DNA from: Torymus aiolomorphi
Lineage: Eukaryota; Arthropoda; Insecta; Hymenoptera; Torymidae
Assembly: GCA_036365515.1 (NCBI GenBank)
Contig: CM070873.1
Span: 217,918,876 to 217,982,875, forward strand
Length of the DNA stretch: 64,000 nt
Reading direction: 5' to 3'
Of this stretch, positions 11,043-21,905 are shown one piece after another (within the stretch, counting starts at the first letter, position 1; every line of letters begins with the position of its first letter). The notes under the pieces are model-generated. The model made no database searches. It was given only the letters and a program-made list of their open reading frames with translations, and was not told the DNA's origin. Both the position numbers and the translations under genes were made by a program.

Positions 11043-14000
11043 TATAGACTCATAAGTATTTTGGGCGCAGTGGTGGGGGTAGCGGAGCGCAGTCGAGCAA
11101 AAGACGACCGCTCCAGCCATAAGAGGGACCGAGTCGACAATGGCAGGTATATTGAGAGCTGCGTAAGGGATGTCGTTGAGCCTCAAACAAATACAGGTCA
11201 GAATCTCAGTGTTGGGATCATTTTGAAAACGACCGTTGTTTTTTGGAAAAAGCTAAAGACGATATTCCGAAGTCATTATTACAATTTTTATCCGACGTCA
11301 TAACACACAATAAGTCTAAACCAGAAAATTACGAACCAATTATTATAGCTATTGCTCATGCAATAATCGCTGCAACTTGGCCTAGATCGTTCGTCTCCTC
11401 TGTGCAAGTTGGATTACCTGCAATGTTAGATAAACAATATGGGTCTAAAGAATTAATTCAAATTTTACATTCTTTAGGTTTCTGTTCTTCGTATGAAGAA
11501 GTTCAATTGTTTGAAGCGTCTATTTTAAATCATAATGAGGTTCTAACTTTTAATGATTCCTATATTCAACAAGTCTCCGATAACGCTGATCATAACATTA
11601 AAACTATAGATGAGTTTAATACGTTCCATGCTATGGATAGTATTTTAGTAGTTACTCCTCCGGAATCAGTTGAGTCGAGCAAGTTATTGAGAGAGTAAAG
11701 AAAATTCCTAGCGCCCAATTAATCAGAAAATTTGGCAAAGTTTATATAAAAAGTTTTCGCAAGCCACCTCACAGTGGTTTACAAAATATTCGTAAAAGAT
11801 TTAAATGAAATTTCTCCTATGTCGCTCAAAACTGAAATTGACAAGACTGATTTTTTATGGCACTATTGCAAATATATAAAGCCTAATTTTGAAGGTTGGA
11901 ATGGAACTATAGGAAAAATAACATCTGGAATGTCTTACAGCATGAGTAGAATAATATTCTTACCTTTTATTAATGCACAGCCGAGTAAACTCGATGTTAT
12001 TTATACAACTTTATTGCAAGCGGATCAGAAACGTAAAGAGTTAAAACAAAAGCACATATTTGTCACTTTCAATCAACCATTATATTATAAAGCTCGTGAA
12101 ATTTTAGAGTATTGCAAAGAAGAATTATCAGGAGTAAAATGTAGATTAGGTGGATTTCACGCTTTAATGTCATTTATGGGAAGTATTGGAAATATAATGG
12201 AAGAAAGTGGAATCGAAAAATTATTTTGTCAAATTTATGCTGAAAATTCAGTTAGTAAAATTTTATCAGGGCATGCTTACTCTCGAGCAGTTAGAGGCCA
12301 TATTTTAGTGCACTTAGCTTTAGGGCATCGTATTCTTGATTTACTTGAATTGACAGAAATAGAAAAAAATTCACTTAATAGTTTTATAGATTCTGATGAA
12401 TTATATGCCAATTTGCTAACGTCTGAATTTGAAAACTTGTACAGTAAGTTTTTATCTTGCAAAAAGCAGCTTGAACAAAATGGACCCACGGTAAAATTAT
12501 GGCTTCAGTACTTTGATATGGTATCAATAATGAAGCAATTTATTATGGCAAACCGATCAGGAAATTATGAATTGTACTTATCCGCACAAAGACGAATGTT
12601 GCCTTACTTTCATGCAAGCGGACACTATTTGTATGCAAAATCAGTACATTTATATTTACAGGATATGTATAATTTAGAATCAAGTATGGATAAAAATGAA
12701 TTTGATAAGTTTACAAAAGAAAGCTTTTTTACAGTTAGATGAACAGATAAATTTTGGTCAGCAATTTCGACAGATATGACAATTGAACAAGTTTTGATGC
12801 GAAGTATGAAGACAAAAGGAGGTCTCACTCGTAGAAGAGGACTTACAGATGCAGTATTTGCTAAATGGGTATCAACAATGCCAGCTCTCACAGAAATTAG
12901 TGATTTTATGCAATCGTTTTGCAACGTAAACATCGTAACATCTGAGCAACATGTCGACTCAAGAAGCTCCAGAATCGATCGCGACATAGTTGATCTTAAA
13001 AAATTGATAGAATTTTTCGATAAATTCGATCCTTTTTTAAGTAGCGATAAAGTCGTCTGCATTTCTTCTGGCGTGCAAGGAAATAGTCATGTTAATTGTC
13101 ATAACGCTTTTGAAATTGGCACATAATTAGTGCAAAACATTATCGGAAAAAATTTTGGCGAACTCAAATATTCAAGAAAAAATAAAGTTATAAATTTGTA
13201 AAGTATGAATTCAGTAAAAATCAGAAATGAAGAAATAGTTATAAATCCAGTATTAATTTTTCAGAGAATCGCTGTAGCTATGGAAGGCATGACAGATCTA
13301 AAACAATATTTCGCATACGAATTGGCACCGTATCTGCTCTCTATTTTTGATAATAGTATAATGCGAAAAATGCAAAAATCAAAATTGTATGATAATTTTA
13401 AGCCACTAACTAATATTCCAAACCTTTCGGAATGTCGATATGTTGTGGATGGCGGTTTCTTATTGCATAAAGTTGTTTGGCCGCAGGGTGAGATGTTTGA
13501 TACGGTATTGAACTGCTATGTAGATTTTGTTAAACGGCATTATTCCGCAAATTCTATTATCGTTTTCGATGGCTATCCCGAAAATCTTTCTACTTCCACA
13601 AAAAATGCAGAACGGAAACGTAGACAAGCTAAGCAACAGTGCTCCGATATAGTGTTTAATACTTCTATGATAGCAACTGTAAATCAAGAAAAATTTCTTT
13701 CGAATGATCATAATAAGAATTTATTTATTCAAGCGTTGCGTAAAAAATTAGATGAAGCTGCATTTGAAACGGTTCAAGCTATCGAAGACGCTGATTACTT
13801 AATAGTTCAAACTGCAGTACGAATTTCAACAAATGATAATTTGTTATAATAAATGACCTGTCATTGTTGTTGCTCAAGATATTGATGTTTTAGTTATTTT
13901 AATGCAAGATTTACAACAATCGAAAAAAAATATTTATTTTATCGTTCCGAGCAAAGGTAATATTGCCGAAAAAATTTATGACAGCGATTCTTTTCTTCAC

Positions 14001-14760
14001 CCGACGATCAAGCATTTAATCGCATTTATTCATGCATTTAGCGGGTGCGATTGTACTTCAGCCTTTTTCAATAAAGGCAAATTAAAGATTGTAAAAATAT
14101 TATTAAACAATCCAGCTTTAGTTTTACATGCAGCTACTTTCTATATGAGCAATATTTCTCCTAACGTAATAGAAGACGCTGGAAAAAACATTATTCTAAG
14201 TTTGTATGCTGGGAAAAAATGTACAGATACAGATCTAAATACGCTACGGTATAGTATGTTCAAGGGCGAATCCAGAAAAAAAAATTTTAACTTAGCGTCA
14301 TTACCTCCTACTGAATCTGCGGCTAATTTTCATTGTAGACGCGTTTATTATCAAGTGCAGCGTGGTTAGGTAATGAAATCGATGCAACTAGATGGGGTTG
14401 AAAATTAGTTAATGATGCGTTGCAACCGATTCAGACAAATGACGCTTTAGTACCTGAAACTCTACTTATAGATATAAGTTGCAAATGCACTGTAAAATGC
14501 GGAAAAACTTGTAGTTGCGTAAAACACGGTTTTAAATGCTCTGAATATTGTTTGAAGTGTAATGATCAAAATTGTAATAATGCGGCTACTATAAATTATG
14601 ACGATATTGATTTTAGTTTAGACGATGAATTAATTAATGAATCTGAAGATTGTTTTGAACTTCAGCAATCGCCAGTATGTGCTGATGATAGCGATTATGA
14701 ATGTGAGATAGAAAGTCCTTGTAAAAAACCTCGATTAAATAATGCATAAAAATTCTGTTT
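11043..14760 (+). pseudogene. Broken large transposon protein with XPG/FEN1-like nuclease and CXC-like Cys-rich end
   Basis: Parts in order: an N-terminal segment (11,228-11,695) starting WDHFENDRCFLEKAKDD; a frameshift near 11,660-11,700; a long helical region (11,774-12,739); TDKFWSAISTDMTIEQVLMR and MKTKGGLTRRRGLTDA (12,743-12,850); a nuclease-like segment with VVDGGFLLHK, IIVFDGYPENLSTSTKNAER and IEDADYLIVQTA (13,440-13,820); then, after a frameshift near 13,850, VIVVAQDIDVLVIL and IHAFSGCDCTSAFF (13,860-14,070). These match the order of acidic motifs in XPG/FEN1 nucleases. The end (14,468-14,575) is Cys-rich with CKCTVKCGKTCSC. The layout matches large uncharacterised proteins that I recall from cnidarians, molluscs and insects. 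In-frame stops lie at 12,740 (TGA), 13,124 (TAA), 13,199 (TAA) and 14,399 (TGA, where the family has Trp). A third frameshift is near 14,345-14,365. The copy is dead. Confidence 0.85.
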
Positions 14761-14810
14761 AATAATAATAAATATAGAATAAATATTTTCCAATGAAATA
14801 TGAGTATATC

Positions 14811-16198
14811 ATTCATTTTGAAAAGCCCTGTTCCTTTCTATAAAGCCATAAATATATTTATTATTGCTCTGTATACCTGATATTATCGGTTCCGGCCCTA
14901 TCATGGGTATGGATAATCATTTGAATGGAGAATTCCCAGAATAGCTTATAAAACGTCGTTGTAATAAAGTTTATAACAATACAAAAATCATATATTGTTA
15001 AACACATCTTGTATCGCAAGAATATCTCGAAATAGAGAAAAACGGAGCCCGCCAATGCGTTTTTTCCGTTTCGGCATACAAAATTAAAAAAAAAATCATC
15101 TTTCTAAGTTGTTTAGAAGCCGAGATATCGTATTTTTTTGCGCGCTTTGATTTTGAAGTCGCGCGGTCGTGTTTTACTCGACTGCGATCCGCTACCCCCA
15201 CCACCGCGCCCGACCGACCAAGCCTCAGTTTTCGCTCGGCTGCGGAGACTTTCATTATAATATTCTATAAGAAGCTCTTGATTAATTTCAACAATATTTG
15301 GCACCATTAAAGTACTCCATAAACCCTACCGATTCCCTTAAAAAAACATGTCTCTACCTAAAATATTACCGCCCTAATCGATTGCAGACTTTGAGGCACC
15401 GTAGCTCATAATCTATACATTGGATTTCAATGAATTTAGTCTTAAAACATTCGTTTTCCCGAGAACTTTTTTTTGATGACCTCAAAAATTTGAATAAGTT
15501 AATAATTCGCTTTCTGGCGGCCTTAATTAACAAATGGAAAAATTCGATTTCTCCTTAAAAAATTCTGGAGACCGCAAAAATAAAAATTATTAAAAAATTC
15601 TTGCGGGATATTTTTGTTGACGTTTCCTGCTATGCATAAAAAAATCGCGGATGATTTTGAATCGCTGTGTCTTTCTGTGCAATTGTTCAAAGTTAAAACC
15701 TCTTTTTAATTAACTTTTTAATTAAACAAAAACTATTAGACGTACAGGAATCGGGTTTTGCACACTTATTGTTAATAACCTAAAGTTACTTTCTGTGAAA
15801 TTTCATTAAGATTGAACAATTAAAATTATTGGAAAAAATTCGGTAAAAAAATACGCTGTTTTTTTTTACTTTTTTTTTACATTTTCGCTATTTGCAGGTA
15901 CAATTTTGCAATTTCACTAATCGGATTTGTTGAACTTTATAGGAAATTTCATGGAGAACAAATTTTACCTAGCAACATTTTTTTTAAAAACCATTAGATT
16001 TCGAGATAAACGCCAAGTTTCGAAAATAAAATTGGCTTTTTCACGAATGTTTTCACATTTTTGTTAATAATTATTGAAGTCGACCTCCGCGCGAACCAGC
16101 ATGAAAACCATTTTCTCTTGACCACTTTCCCGACCGAATCCAATTGTTTTCAAAGTTCTACCTCTTACATCCAGTCAAAATTGTAATTCGCCTGGACT
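14811..16198 (-). repeat. Right terminal inverted arm
   Basis: This is the reverse complement of the left arm. It begins just after the last codons of the broken gene with ATTCATTTTGAAAAG and ends CGCCTGGACT. The same GC-rich island appears at about 15,143-15,250. Differences from the left arm are scattered single bases and short poly-T/A length changes. Confidence 0.93.
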
Positions 16199-16750
16199 AA
16201 TATAGAAGGTAACACAACAGCTTTGATTGCCGGGTGATGGGGCGAGTGTGCATAAACAGTAACCGAATAACGTTCGGTATTCGGTTTACTGAATTCCGTT
16301 GACTTTACGCACATTCCGTTGGGAGACGCATGTGCGGGAATGAATATTTAAAAAAGAATTCGTATTCTATGTTTTAAGTGTATAAGAAATAACTATGTTA
16401 TTTACCTTGTTTGAACAATTTCCCTAAACCACTTAACTGCACAGTTACCGGAACAACGACTTAACTGCATTTTTTTGTTTGTTTATACGAAGAACAAAAA
16501 TGTATTCTAGCAGCTGATAGTGGGGTTCAAAAGATATTCGATACCTCTATAAATGTCTAAATTGTTATGACTCATCTCGCGCATTTCGATCTTAAATATG
16601 AAGTGTCATGACAGAAATTTTAAAACGGCGATTTCTCGATAATACGTAAAAGTCAGTTAAGTCGTTATTCCTGGCAGCCACAGATATACATATATTACGG
16701 TATACAACTTATCTATAGTCAGGTATTAAATCAAAACAAACATCACAGAA
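16199..16750. other. Flank of the large transposon, with a probable small MITE
   Basis: AATAT at 16,199-16,203 is the right target duplication. At 16,443-16,680 a sequence of about 240 bp is bounded by inverted repeats: CCGGAACAACGACTTAACTG on the left, and the complement of CCAGGAATAACGACTTAAC on the right. This looks like a small non-autonomous TIR element. A short palindrome, CGAATAACGTTCGGTATTCG, lies near 16,262. No gene is seen. Confidence 0.5.
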
Positions 16751-18141
16751 CACGGAGAAAAAAGTCCTGCTGCTGAACTCTGTAACGCGAATTTGGAGGC
16801 AACATTAGAAAACGTACATTAGCTGTAAGGTAAAAGTACCAATAGATGGACGCTTAGTGAAGCTAGAATTTTGAAGTCATATTTTAAATGCGAAATATTA
16901 TTAAAAATGCATAGAATCAGTAGCCAATAGAATTATTATTACTTTTTACTTGCGAAAAAAGTGTTTAATTTGTGAAAATAAGCTTTTATGATAGAAAAAT
17001 TAATTAAATTATGAATACATGCTTGTACTAGTAGTTGGACCGTGCTAAAAAGTCATGTACTAGTGGTCGAAATTGTTAGTCCCAATACTTGGACCATATA
17101 ATTTGTACTCTATATTTATTTTGATTTTTATGTAAAAATAATAAAATCGCTAAATTTTGGACTGAAAATACTTTTTAACACTAAATCAAACGTTAATAAT
17201 ATGAAATTACAGAAAATCAATGTATAATAATCATATTATGGTTTTCCAACCTACTAACTCTACTAATACGTAGGAACCCTAACCATCAAAACATCGGTGA
17301 AATACATAGGGCCAAGTATTGGGACATGACGTTTAAACTGGTACTAGTAGATAAACTTGAATTATTTTTATTAAAAACAATAATTATTGGGCTTCTAACG
17401 ACTGTAATTGAATTCGATGCATCTTAGAAGTGTCTTAAAACTTTCAAGAGTAAAGATTTACTTCAAATTTATTTAAAAAATACCTAAAAGGCGAGTCATG
17501 AATCCTTACAAAATCATTAAGGACCTCCCATAGAAAGCCGTGATCCCCGCGAGTAGCATTTTCAAATCGTCTTTATAAGTATTAAATTTTCACTAAGAGT
17601 AATGATACTATTTAAACAATAAGCATTAATTATTTTAGAATCATCTTATAGAATAAAATATTATCCAACTACTACACATTCTTTAAAGTAATTGAATATT
17701 TATCGTACGTGGATGGCCACGTACTGGGCACTGGCCGCTCATTGGTATTTTTACCTTAAGTTACTGCAGTTTTGGCTGGAGTTTTCTGCCATTAGAGCCT
17801 AGCGACGAAGAGTAAACATTTAATTCCTAACCTATAAAAACATACTTTCGTGTGCCTGAGAGTTTAAGGTCAAATTATACCATAATAAATACATTGAAAA
17901 CATATAGTTTTATTGTATTAATTATTTTATTGTATTAATAAGTTTTATTGTATTCGTTTTGAACAGTTGCCACAGTTTTAGTAGTAGATTTCTACTAAGC
18001 CACTGGCATAGTGTATTGCTGCGCACCATACTGCTAAAACTGCTGTAGTCTAAAACGAAAATGGCAGGATCTGCCGTGCATCAAAAGTTCTGCTAAAATA
18101 GCAGCATATGCCGCAAAAATAGCAGGAATTTTTTCTCCGTG
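16751..18141. mobile_element. TIR element (CACGGAGAAAAA family) interrupted by another element
   Basis: The left end reads CACGGAGAAAAAAGTCCTGC, and the right end is the complement of CACGGAGAAAAAATTCCTGC. The flanking dinucleotide is AA on both sides. Without the nested 929-bp element the original would be about 460 bp, with no coding capacity. The same CACGGAGAAAA(A) end occurs at 49,385 and, as a lone end, at about 58,952. It is therefore a recurrent family of small elements in this genome. Confidence 0.7.
16828..17756. mobile_element. Nested 929-bp TA-flanked element (AGGTAAAAGTACC ends)
   Basis: This element sits inside the 16,751-18,141 element. The left end is AGGTAAAAGTACCAAT, and the right end is the complement of AGGTAAAAATACCAAT. 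TA occurs on both sides (16,826-16,827 and 17,757-17,758). The 13-bp terminus is shared with the longer 59,147-61,139 element, whose remains suggest a pogo-like transposase. This one has no ORF and is presumably a deletion derivative or a MITE mobilised in trans. It also has internal complementary segments: CCCAATACTTGG near 17,092 and CCAAGTATTGGG near 17,312. Confidence 0.8.
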
Positions 18142-18401
18142 AAGGTGGAGCATCAGAGTGAGAAACTCTTAATCAATGTACTTTACATCTCGTCGGGTGA
18201 GAGGAGAAAGGGACTCGACCGCGCGCTAAGAAAGAGGATAATGCAGCTGAGCGATACGAAAGGGATCAATTCACGAGCTCCCATTTTTCTGCGACAAACG
18301 CTCTCCAATTTCGAACATCTATTTCAGATTTCATTTTTCGAAATAGATATTGATGTAAATATATATGTATAATTGATTTCACATACATGGATTCAACCAT
18401 T

Positions 18402-19990
18402 GGGAGCGTCCAGCAGAAACGGGCCACCGAGCGCGCGCGGTGCCTTTTTTCGCGTAAAAGGCGCTCTGTTTAACTCGCTCATAATCGTATGCTGCGTCTT
18501 TGAAAAAAAAACCAAGGACCTATATCGATAGATTTTTTCTGCTCTTTCCAATTGCGCCATTGTTTTTATTGCGAAACGCGTTCTTCCGGACGAAAACTCG
18601 AGTTGAATATTGAAAGCCATTTTTCTCAAAGTATATCATGTTTTTTTTTCAAAATAAACTACACCATTGGAAAGTACAACTCTTAAGCTTCAAAACCCTA
18701 TCTTGGAGAAGTTGGAGAAATAAAGGGTTTAAAAGTAACAACATGAAAAAGACAGCGCCGAGGGTCCGAACGAGCCCCTCGCGCCCGTGCGTACGGCACG
18801 TTTAAGTGCACTCTCTATTCAATTCGGTAATAATCGTGTACCAAGTCTCTGAAAAAGGAACTAAGGACATTTATCGATAGATTTTTTCCTGCTTTTTCCA
18901 ATGGTGCTATTATTTTTATCCCGAAATGCTTCTGTTCGGGATTAGTACCCGAAGTGCCCGCTAGATGGCAAGCACCAAGCGCGCTACCTTCAATGAAAAA
19001 CATCACCCCGCAGGCTTAAATAGAGGCCTGCGTCGCCCACTAGCCAGGTGCTTTATGCACATGCCTTATTACTTTGCCCCTTTGTCTTATTGCCTTAATA
19101 AAAAAAACCTTAATAAAATGTCTAACATGTTAAATCGTTGCTGTAATCCATTTGATGAAATAAAGCATTCATCGAAACTTAGGTTTGTTTCCGATAAACT
19201 TAGAGCTTGTTATCCGCATTTAACTGATAGAGACAAAATATGCGATTCTTGTCGAATAAAATCTAATGCTCAGATTGAAGAAGAGAGTGAGATTTCAATA
19301 GAAGATTCTAAAGAAATTATTTTTAATTTGAAAAAATTGTTGAATGACCAAAATTTGACAAAAATGGAAAAGATATTACTTTTGAAATAAATTATATATA
19401 ATGATATTTTATTGAAAAAATAGAGTTTAAACATTCAAATGGAATTTTCAACTAGAAGGAAGCATTTCGGAATAAAAATAATAGCACCATTGGAAAGAGC
19501 AGGAAAAAATCTATCGATATATGTCCTTAGTTCTTTTTTCAGAGACTTGGTACACGTTTATTAGCGAATTGAATAGAGCGTGCACTTAAACGTGCCGTAC
19601 GCACGGGCGCGAGGGGCTCGCGCGGACCCTCGGCGCTGTCTTTTTCATGTTGTTACTTTTAAACCCTTTATTTCTCCAACTTCTCCAAGATAGGGTTTTG
19701 AAGCTTAAGAGTTGTACTTTCCAATGGTGTAGTTTATTTTGAAAAAAAACATGATATACTTTGAGAAAAATGGCTTTCAATATTCAACTCGAGTTTTCGT
19801 CCGGAAGAACGCGTTTCGCAATAAAAACAATGGCGCAATTGGAAAGAGCAGAAAAAAATCTATCGATATAGGTCCTTGGTTTTTTTTTTCAAAGACGCAG
19901 CATACGATTATGAGCGAGTTAAACAGAGCGCCTTTTACGCGAAAAAAGGCACCGCGCGCGCTCGGTGGCGCGTTTTTGCTGGACGCTCCC
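18402..19990. mobile_element. Foldback transposon copy 1, ~560-bp arms, 4-bp CATT duplication
   Basis: The termini are GGGAGCGTCCAGCAGAAAC and its complement. CATT is present on both sides (18,398-18,401 and 19,991-19,994). The arms (about 18,402-18,965 and 19,430-19,990) are inverted copies. Each holds two related halves: both contain a TATCGATAGATTTTTTC block followed by a CTTTTTCCAATGG-like block. The core (about 18,965-19,430) is different sequence with a small ORF. The same element type occurs at 48,728-50,672, again with a 4-bp duplication (ATAT), which supports the boundaries. I cannot assign it to a named superfamily. Confidence 0.88.
19118..19390 (+). CDS. Small Cys-rich transposon-associated ORF (90 aa)
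   Basis: This ORF is the only coding-like sequence in the core of foldback copy 1. I chose the ATG at 19,118 because the protein-like composition starts there. An upstream in-frame ATG at 18,965 adds 51 residues that run out of the repeat arm. The protein contains NRCCNPFDEIKHSSKLRFVS, then CYPHLTDRDKICDSCR, giving paired Cys clusters typical of a small zinc-binding fold. An acidic, Lys-rich tail follows. I recall similar CCNPF...ICxxCR N-termini in uncharacterised insect transposon-linked proteins. Upstream, GGCTTAAATAG at about 19,014 could act as a TATA box. The ORF probably represents the truncated N-terminus of a longer transposon protein; I propose no specific function. Confidence 0.5.
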   Translation: MSNMLNRCCNPFDEIKHSSKLRFVSDKLRACYPHLTDRDKICDSCRIKSNAQIEEESEISIEDSKEIIFNLKKLLNDQNLTKMEKILLLK

Positions 19991-19999
19991 CATTTAACC

Positions 20000-20729
20000 A
20001 TTGGTCGCGATCTTGTTATTTTTTTCATTATTTTACAAATACAACTAATTTATATGTTTCTTGTGTGGAGGACTTTGTTTAGAGAGTAATTTCCGTTCAA
20101 ATTACAAAATTAATGAATGAATCAGAAAAATATCAATATACATAAAACATTTTTTATTCGATAAAAGTATCATCAATTTTACCTTATTTTAATTGATTAT
20201 AACATACTTAAAATTTGTTATGTGGATTCTAAATTAGTTGAATGATAAATCTTTCATTTCATTTGCACTGTTGCAAAAAACATATTTAAATTACCTGTCA
20301 TGCACACATTTTGTTAATGAGCAATATTTACGCTTGAAACATTCCAAATTTTATGTAAAATTTTTTTTTCTTTCGTGCCAAAAATCTTATACTTAGAAAC
20401 ACACCATCGAAAAATGAATTTTACAAATTAAAATATTTAAACTATAATATAAAATAATATGCCATTGTATATTTAAATAATAATATAAAAAAACAAACTT
20501 AGTTTTACATTAAAAATAATCAAATTGTTGTATTGTTAGTATTGTTTTGAACATGTATAAAATCAGGTATTAGAATCTAAGATATAAAATATATTGTTAC
20601 AACTAATAAAGACTTTTAGTAGGATTTCTTTTTGAAAATTGTTGAAAATAGAGGAGAGTCGCACACTCTTGGCCATCTTCTAAAACTGGCCAGCACGCGT
20701 TTCTCGCGTCTGACAACTATGGTTAGAGG
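20000..20729. other. AT-rich non-coding stretch
   Basis: This stretch is A/T-rich intergenic sequence with several short poly-A/T tracts. No ORF, repeat or RNA gene stands out. Confidence 0.5.
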
Positions 20730-20966
20730 TAATAGTATATTACGTATACCTAGGTTGGAAAGTATGATATTCTAGTTTCCAGCTGAGATGCGTATACTAT
20801 TTTTCTTCATACCCTGGCTTGAAAGTTCACCAAAACATGCACGTTTTGCGGCTGGGAAATTGCAGGTTATAGTCGCTTCATATACTGAAAACACGTGACT
20901 GTAATATGCAAATTCCCGGCCGCAAAACGTGCATGTTTTGACGAACTTTCGGCCGGGCTATGATGA
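20730..20966. repeat. Palindromic repeats with CAAAACATGCACGTTTTGCGG arms
   Basis: AAACATGCACGTTTTGCGGC at about 20,833 is mirrored by GCCGCAAAACGTGCATGTTT at about 20,920. AAGTTC and GAACTTTC lie on the outer sides, and the arms are separated by about 70 bp. A second, weaker palindrome (AATAGTATATTACGTATACC against ATGCGTATACTATT) covers 20,731-20,803. Both belong with the hairpin-rich repeats described under findings. Confidence 0.7.
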
Positions 20967-21165
20967 AATAGTTCATTACGATACGGGTGTGGAAGGTGAT
21001 TATTTACCGCAGGAGACATTTTTCGCACGAGCGAAGCGAGTGCGAAAAGTCGAATGCGGTAAAAATCACCTTACGCACCAGTGTCGTACCGTATTTTACA
21101 CCACGAGAGCCGAATAATCATATTAAAGTTATGATTTTAAGGTTAGAGTGGTGTAAAATATTATT
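20967..21165. repeat. ~195-bp hairpin repeat, copy 1 (GAGCGAAGCGAG core)
   Basis: It begins AGTTCATTACGATACGGGTG. GGTGATTATTTACCGCA is mirrored by TGCGGTAAAAATCACC, with the core GCACGAGCGAAGCGAGTGCG between them. The tail AATAATCATATTAAAGTTAT leads to GAGTGGTGTAAAATA. A second copy lies at 55,013-55,205 in the same orientation with about 90% apparent identity. It has no coding potential. Confidence 0.85.
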
Positions 21166-21197
21166 TTACTAAACACATTTCCTGCTCGATGTTTTAA

Positions 21198-21425
21198 CCC
21201 TTTCAGTCACGTAATTCGATTTTATTTGGCATTGAAGTGCGTAGTTTTCACCCCATTTTAGGGGTTGTAGTCACGTTTACTGTAATTTCAACATTGGATT
21301 CGGATTCAGCGTAAAAAAAAACATTGGAAACATATTTATTCTTCCATGTCAAAAAAAAATTGAATGGTGAGATTGAAAAAAAAAAAAAAATGATGCCACT
21401 ATAGTGGCGTCTGTGACTAAAAGGG
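21198..21425. mobile_element. piggyBac-like MITE, 228 bp, TTAA target duplication
   Basis: TTAA lies on both sides (21,194-21,197 and 21,426-21,429). The ends are CCCTTTCAGTCAC and the complement GTGACTAAAAGGG. A TTAA duplication with CCC-initiated termini is the signature of piggyBac elements. There is no ORF, so this is a non-autonomous derivative. A run of about 17 A residues is near 21,376. Confidence 0.82.
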
Positions 21426-21604
21426 TTAAAGGCTGAATTCACAAATTTACATTAGGATTTAGTATTGCTATAACAATCCCAGTGTTAAAAGTTATGTTTA
21501 TATTTCTCGTCTCTTTAATACATTAATGATTTTCTAAATTAACGTATCTCCGGCTTGATCAAACCTCGTGGTGGCTGAGTTTCATTCAAAATGAAATAAT
21601 ATCT

Positions 21605-21905
21605 TTTTTTGCATAGTATGCGTAAAGTACGTCGATTCGCATCATTTTTAGTGTGTAAAGTTGAATTTCACACATAGTGTGCGAAAAGCTTCGCTTCGCG
21701 TAAAATTCAACTTTACACACTCAAACGATGCGACGATGTGCTTTACTCATACTATAAAAAAAATATTGTTCGCCACGCGGGCGAAATCTTTACGACCTCG
21801 TGATCATCCAACACTCGGGCCGGCTGCGCCGACCCTCGTGCGTATTGATCACTCGGTGCGTGAAGTTCAACTTTACGCCCTAGTGATGAAAACTACTATT
21901 TTCCT
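21605..21905. repeat. Palindromic repeat cluster
   Basis: GTGTGTAAAGTTGAATTTCA at about 21,651 is mirrored by AAAATTCAACTTTACACAC at about 21,703 around GCTTCGCTTCGCG. Outer segments CATAGTATGCGTAAAGTACG and GTGCTTTACTCATACTAT also pair. A third variant of GTGAAGTTCAACTTTACGCC follows at 21,860-21,880. The sequence is non-coding. Confidence 0.7.

Larger units (their letters stand above)
9652..16198. mobile_element. 6.5-kb DNA transposon with 1.4-kb inverted arms (Academ-like, tentative)
   Basis: The element runs from AGTCCAGGCGAATTA to its complement, is 6,547 bp long, and is flanked by AATAT on both sides. Two nearly identical inverted arms of about 1,390 bp enclose a 3.7-kb core. The core holds one decayed plus-strand gene for a long protein with an XPG/FEN1-like nuclease region and a C-terminal Cys-rich region. 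As I recall, Academ is the DNA-transposon superfamily described with an XPG nuclease domain and a Cys-rich finger, hence the tentative label. The very long arms and the 5-bp duplication do not fit my memory of Academ exactly, so this may be a distinct lineage. The arms are far better preserved than the coding region. Confidence 0.85.

Noticed and set aside
10549..15307. Matching 64-codon and 85-codon ORFs in both arms of the large transposon
   Set aside because: They are paired only because the arms are inverted copies. They are Arg/Gly-rich through a GC island and not evidently coding.
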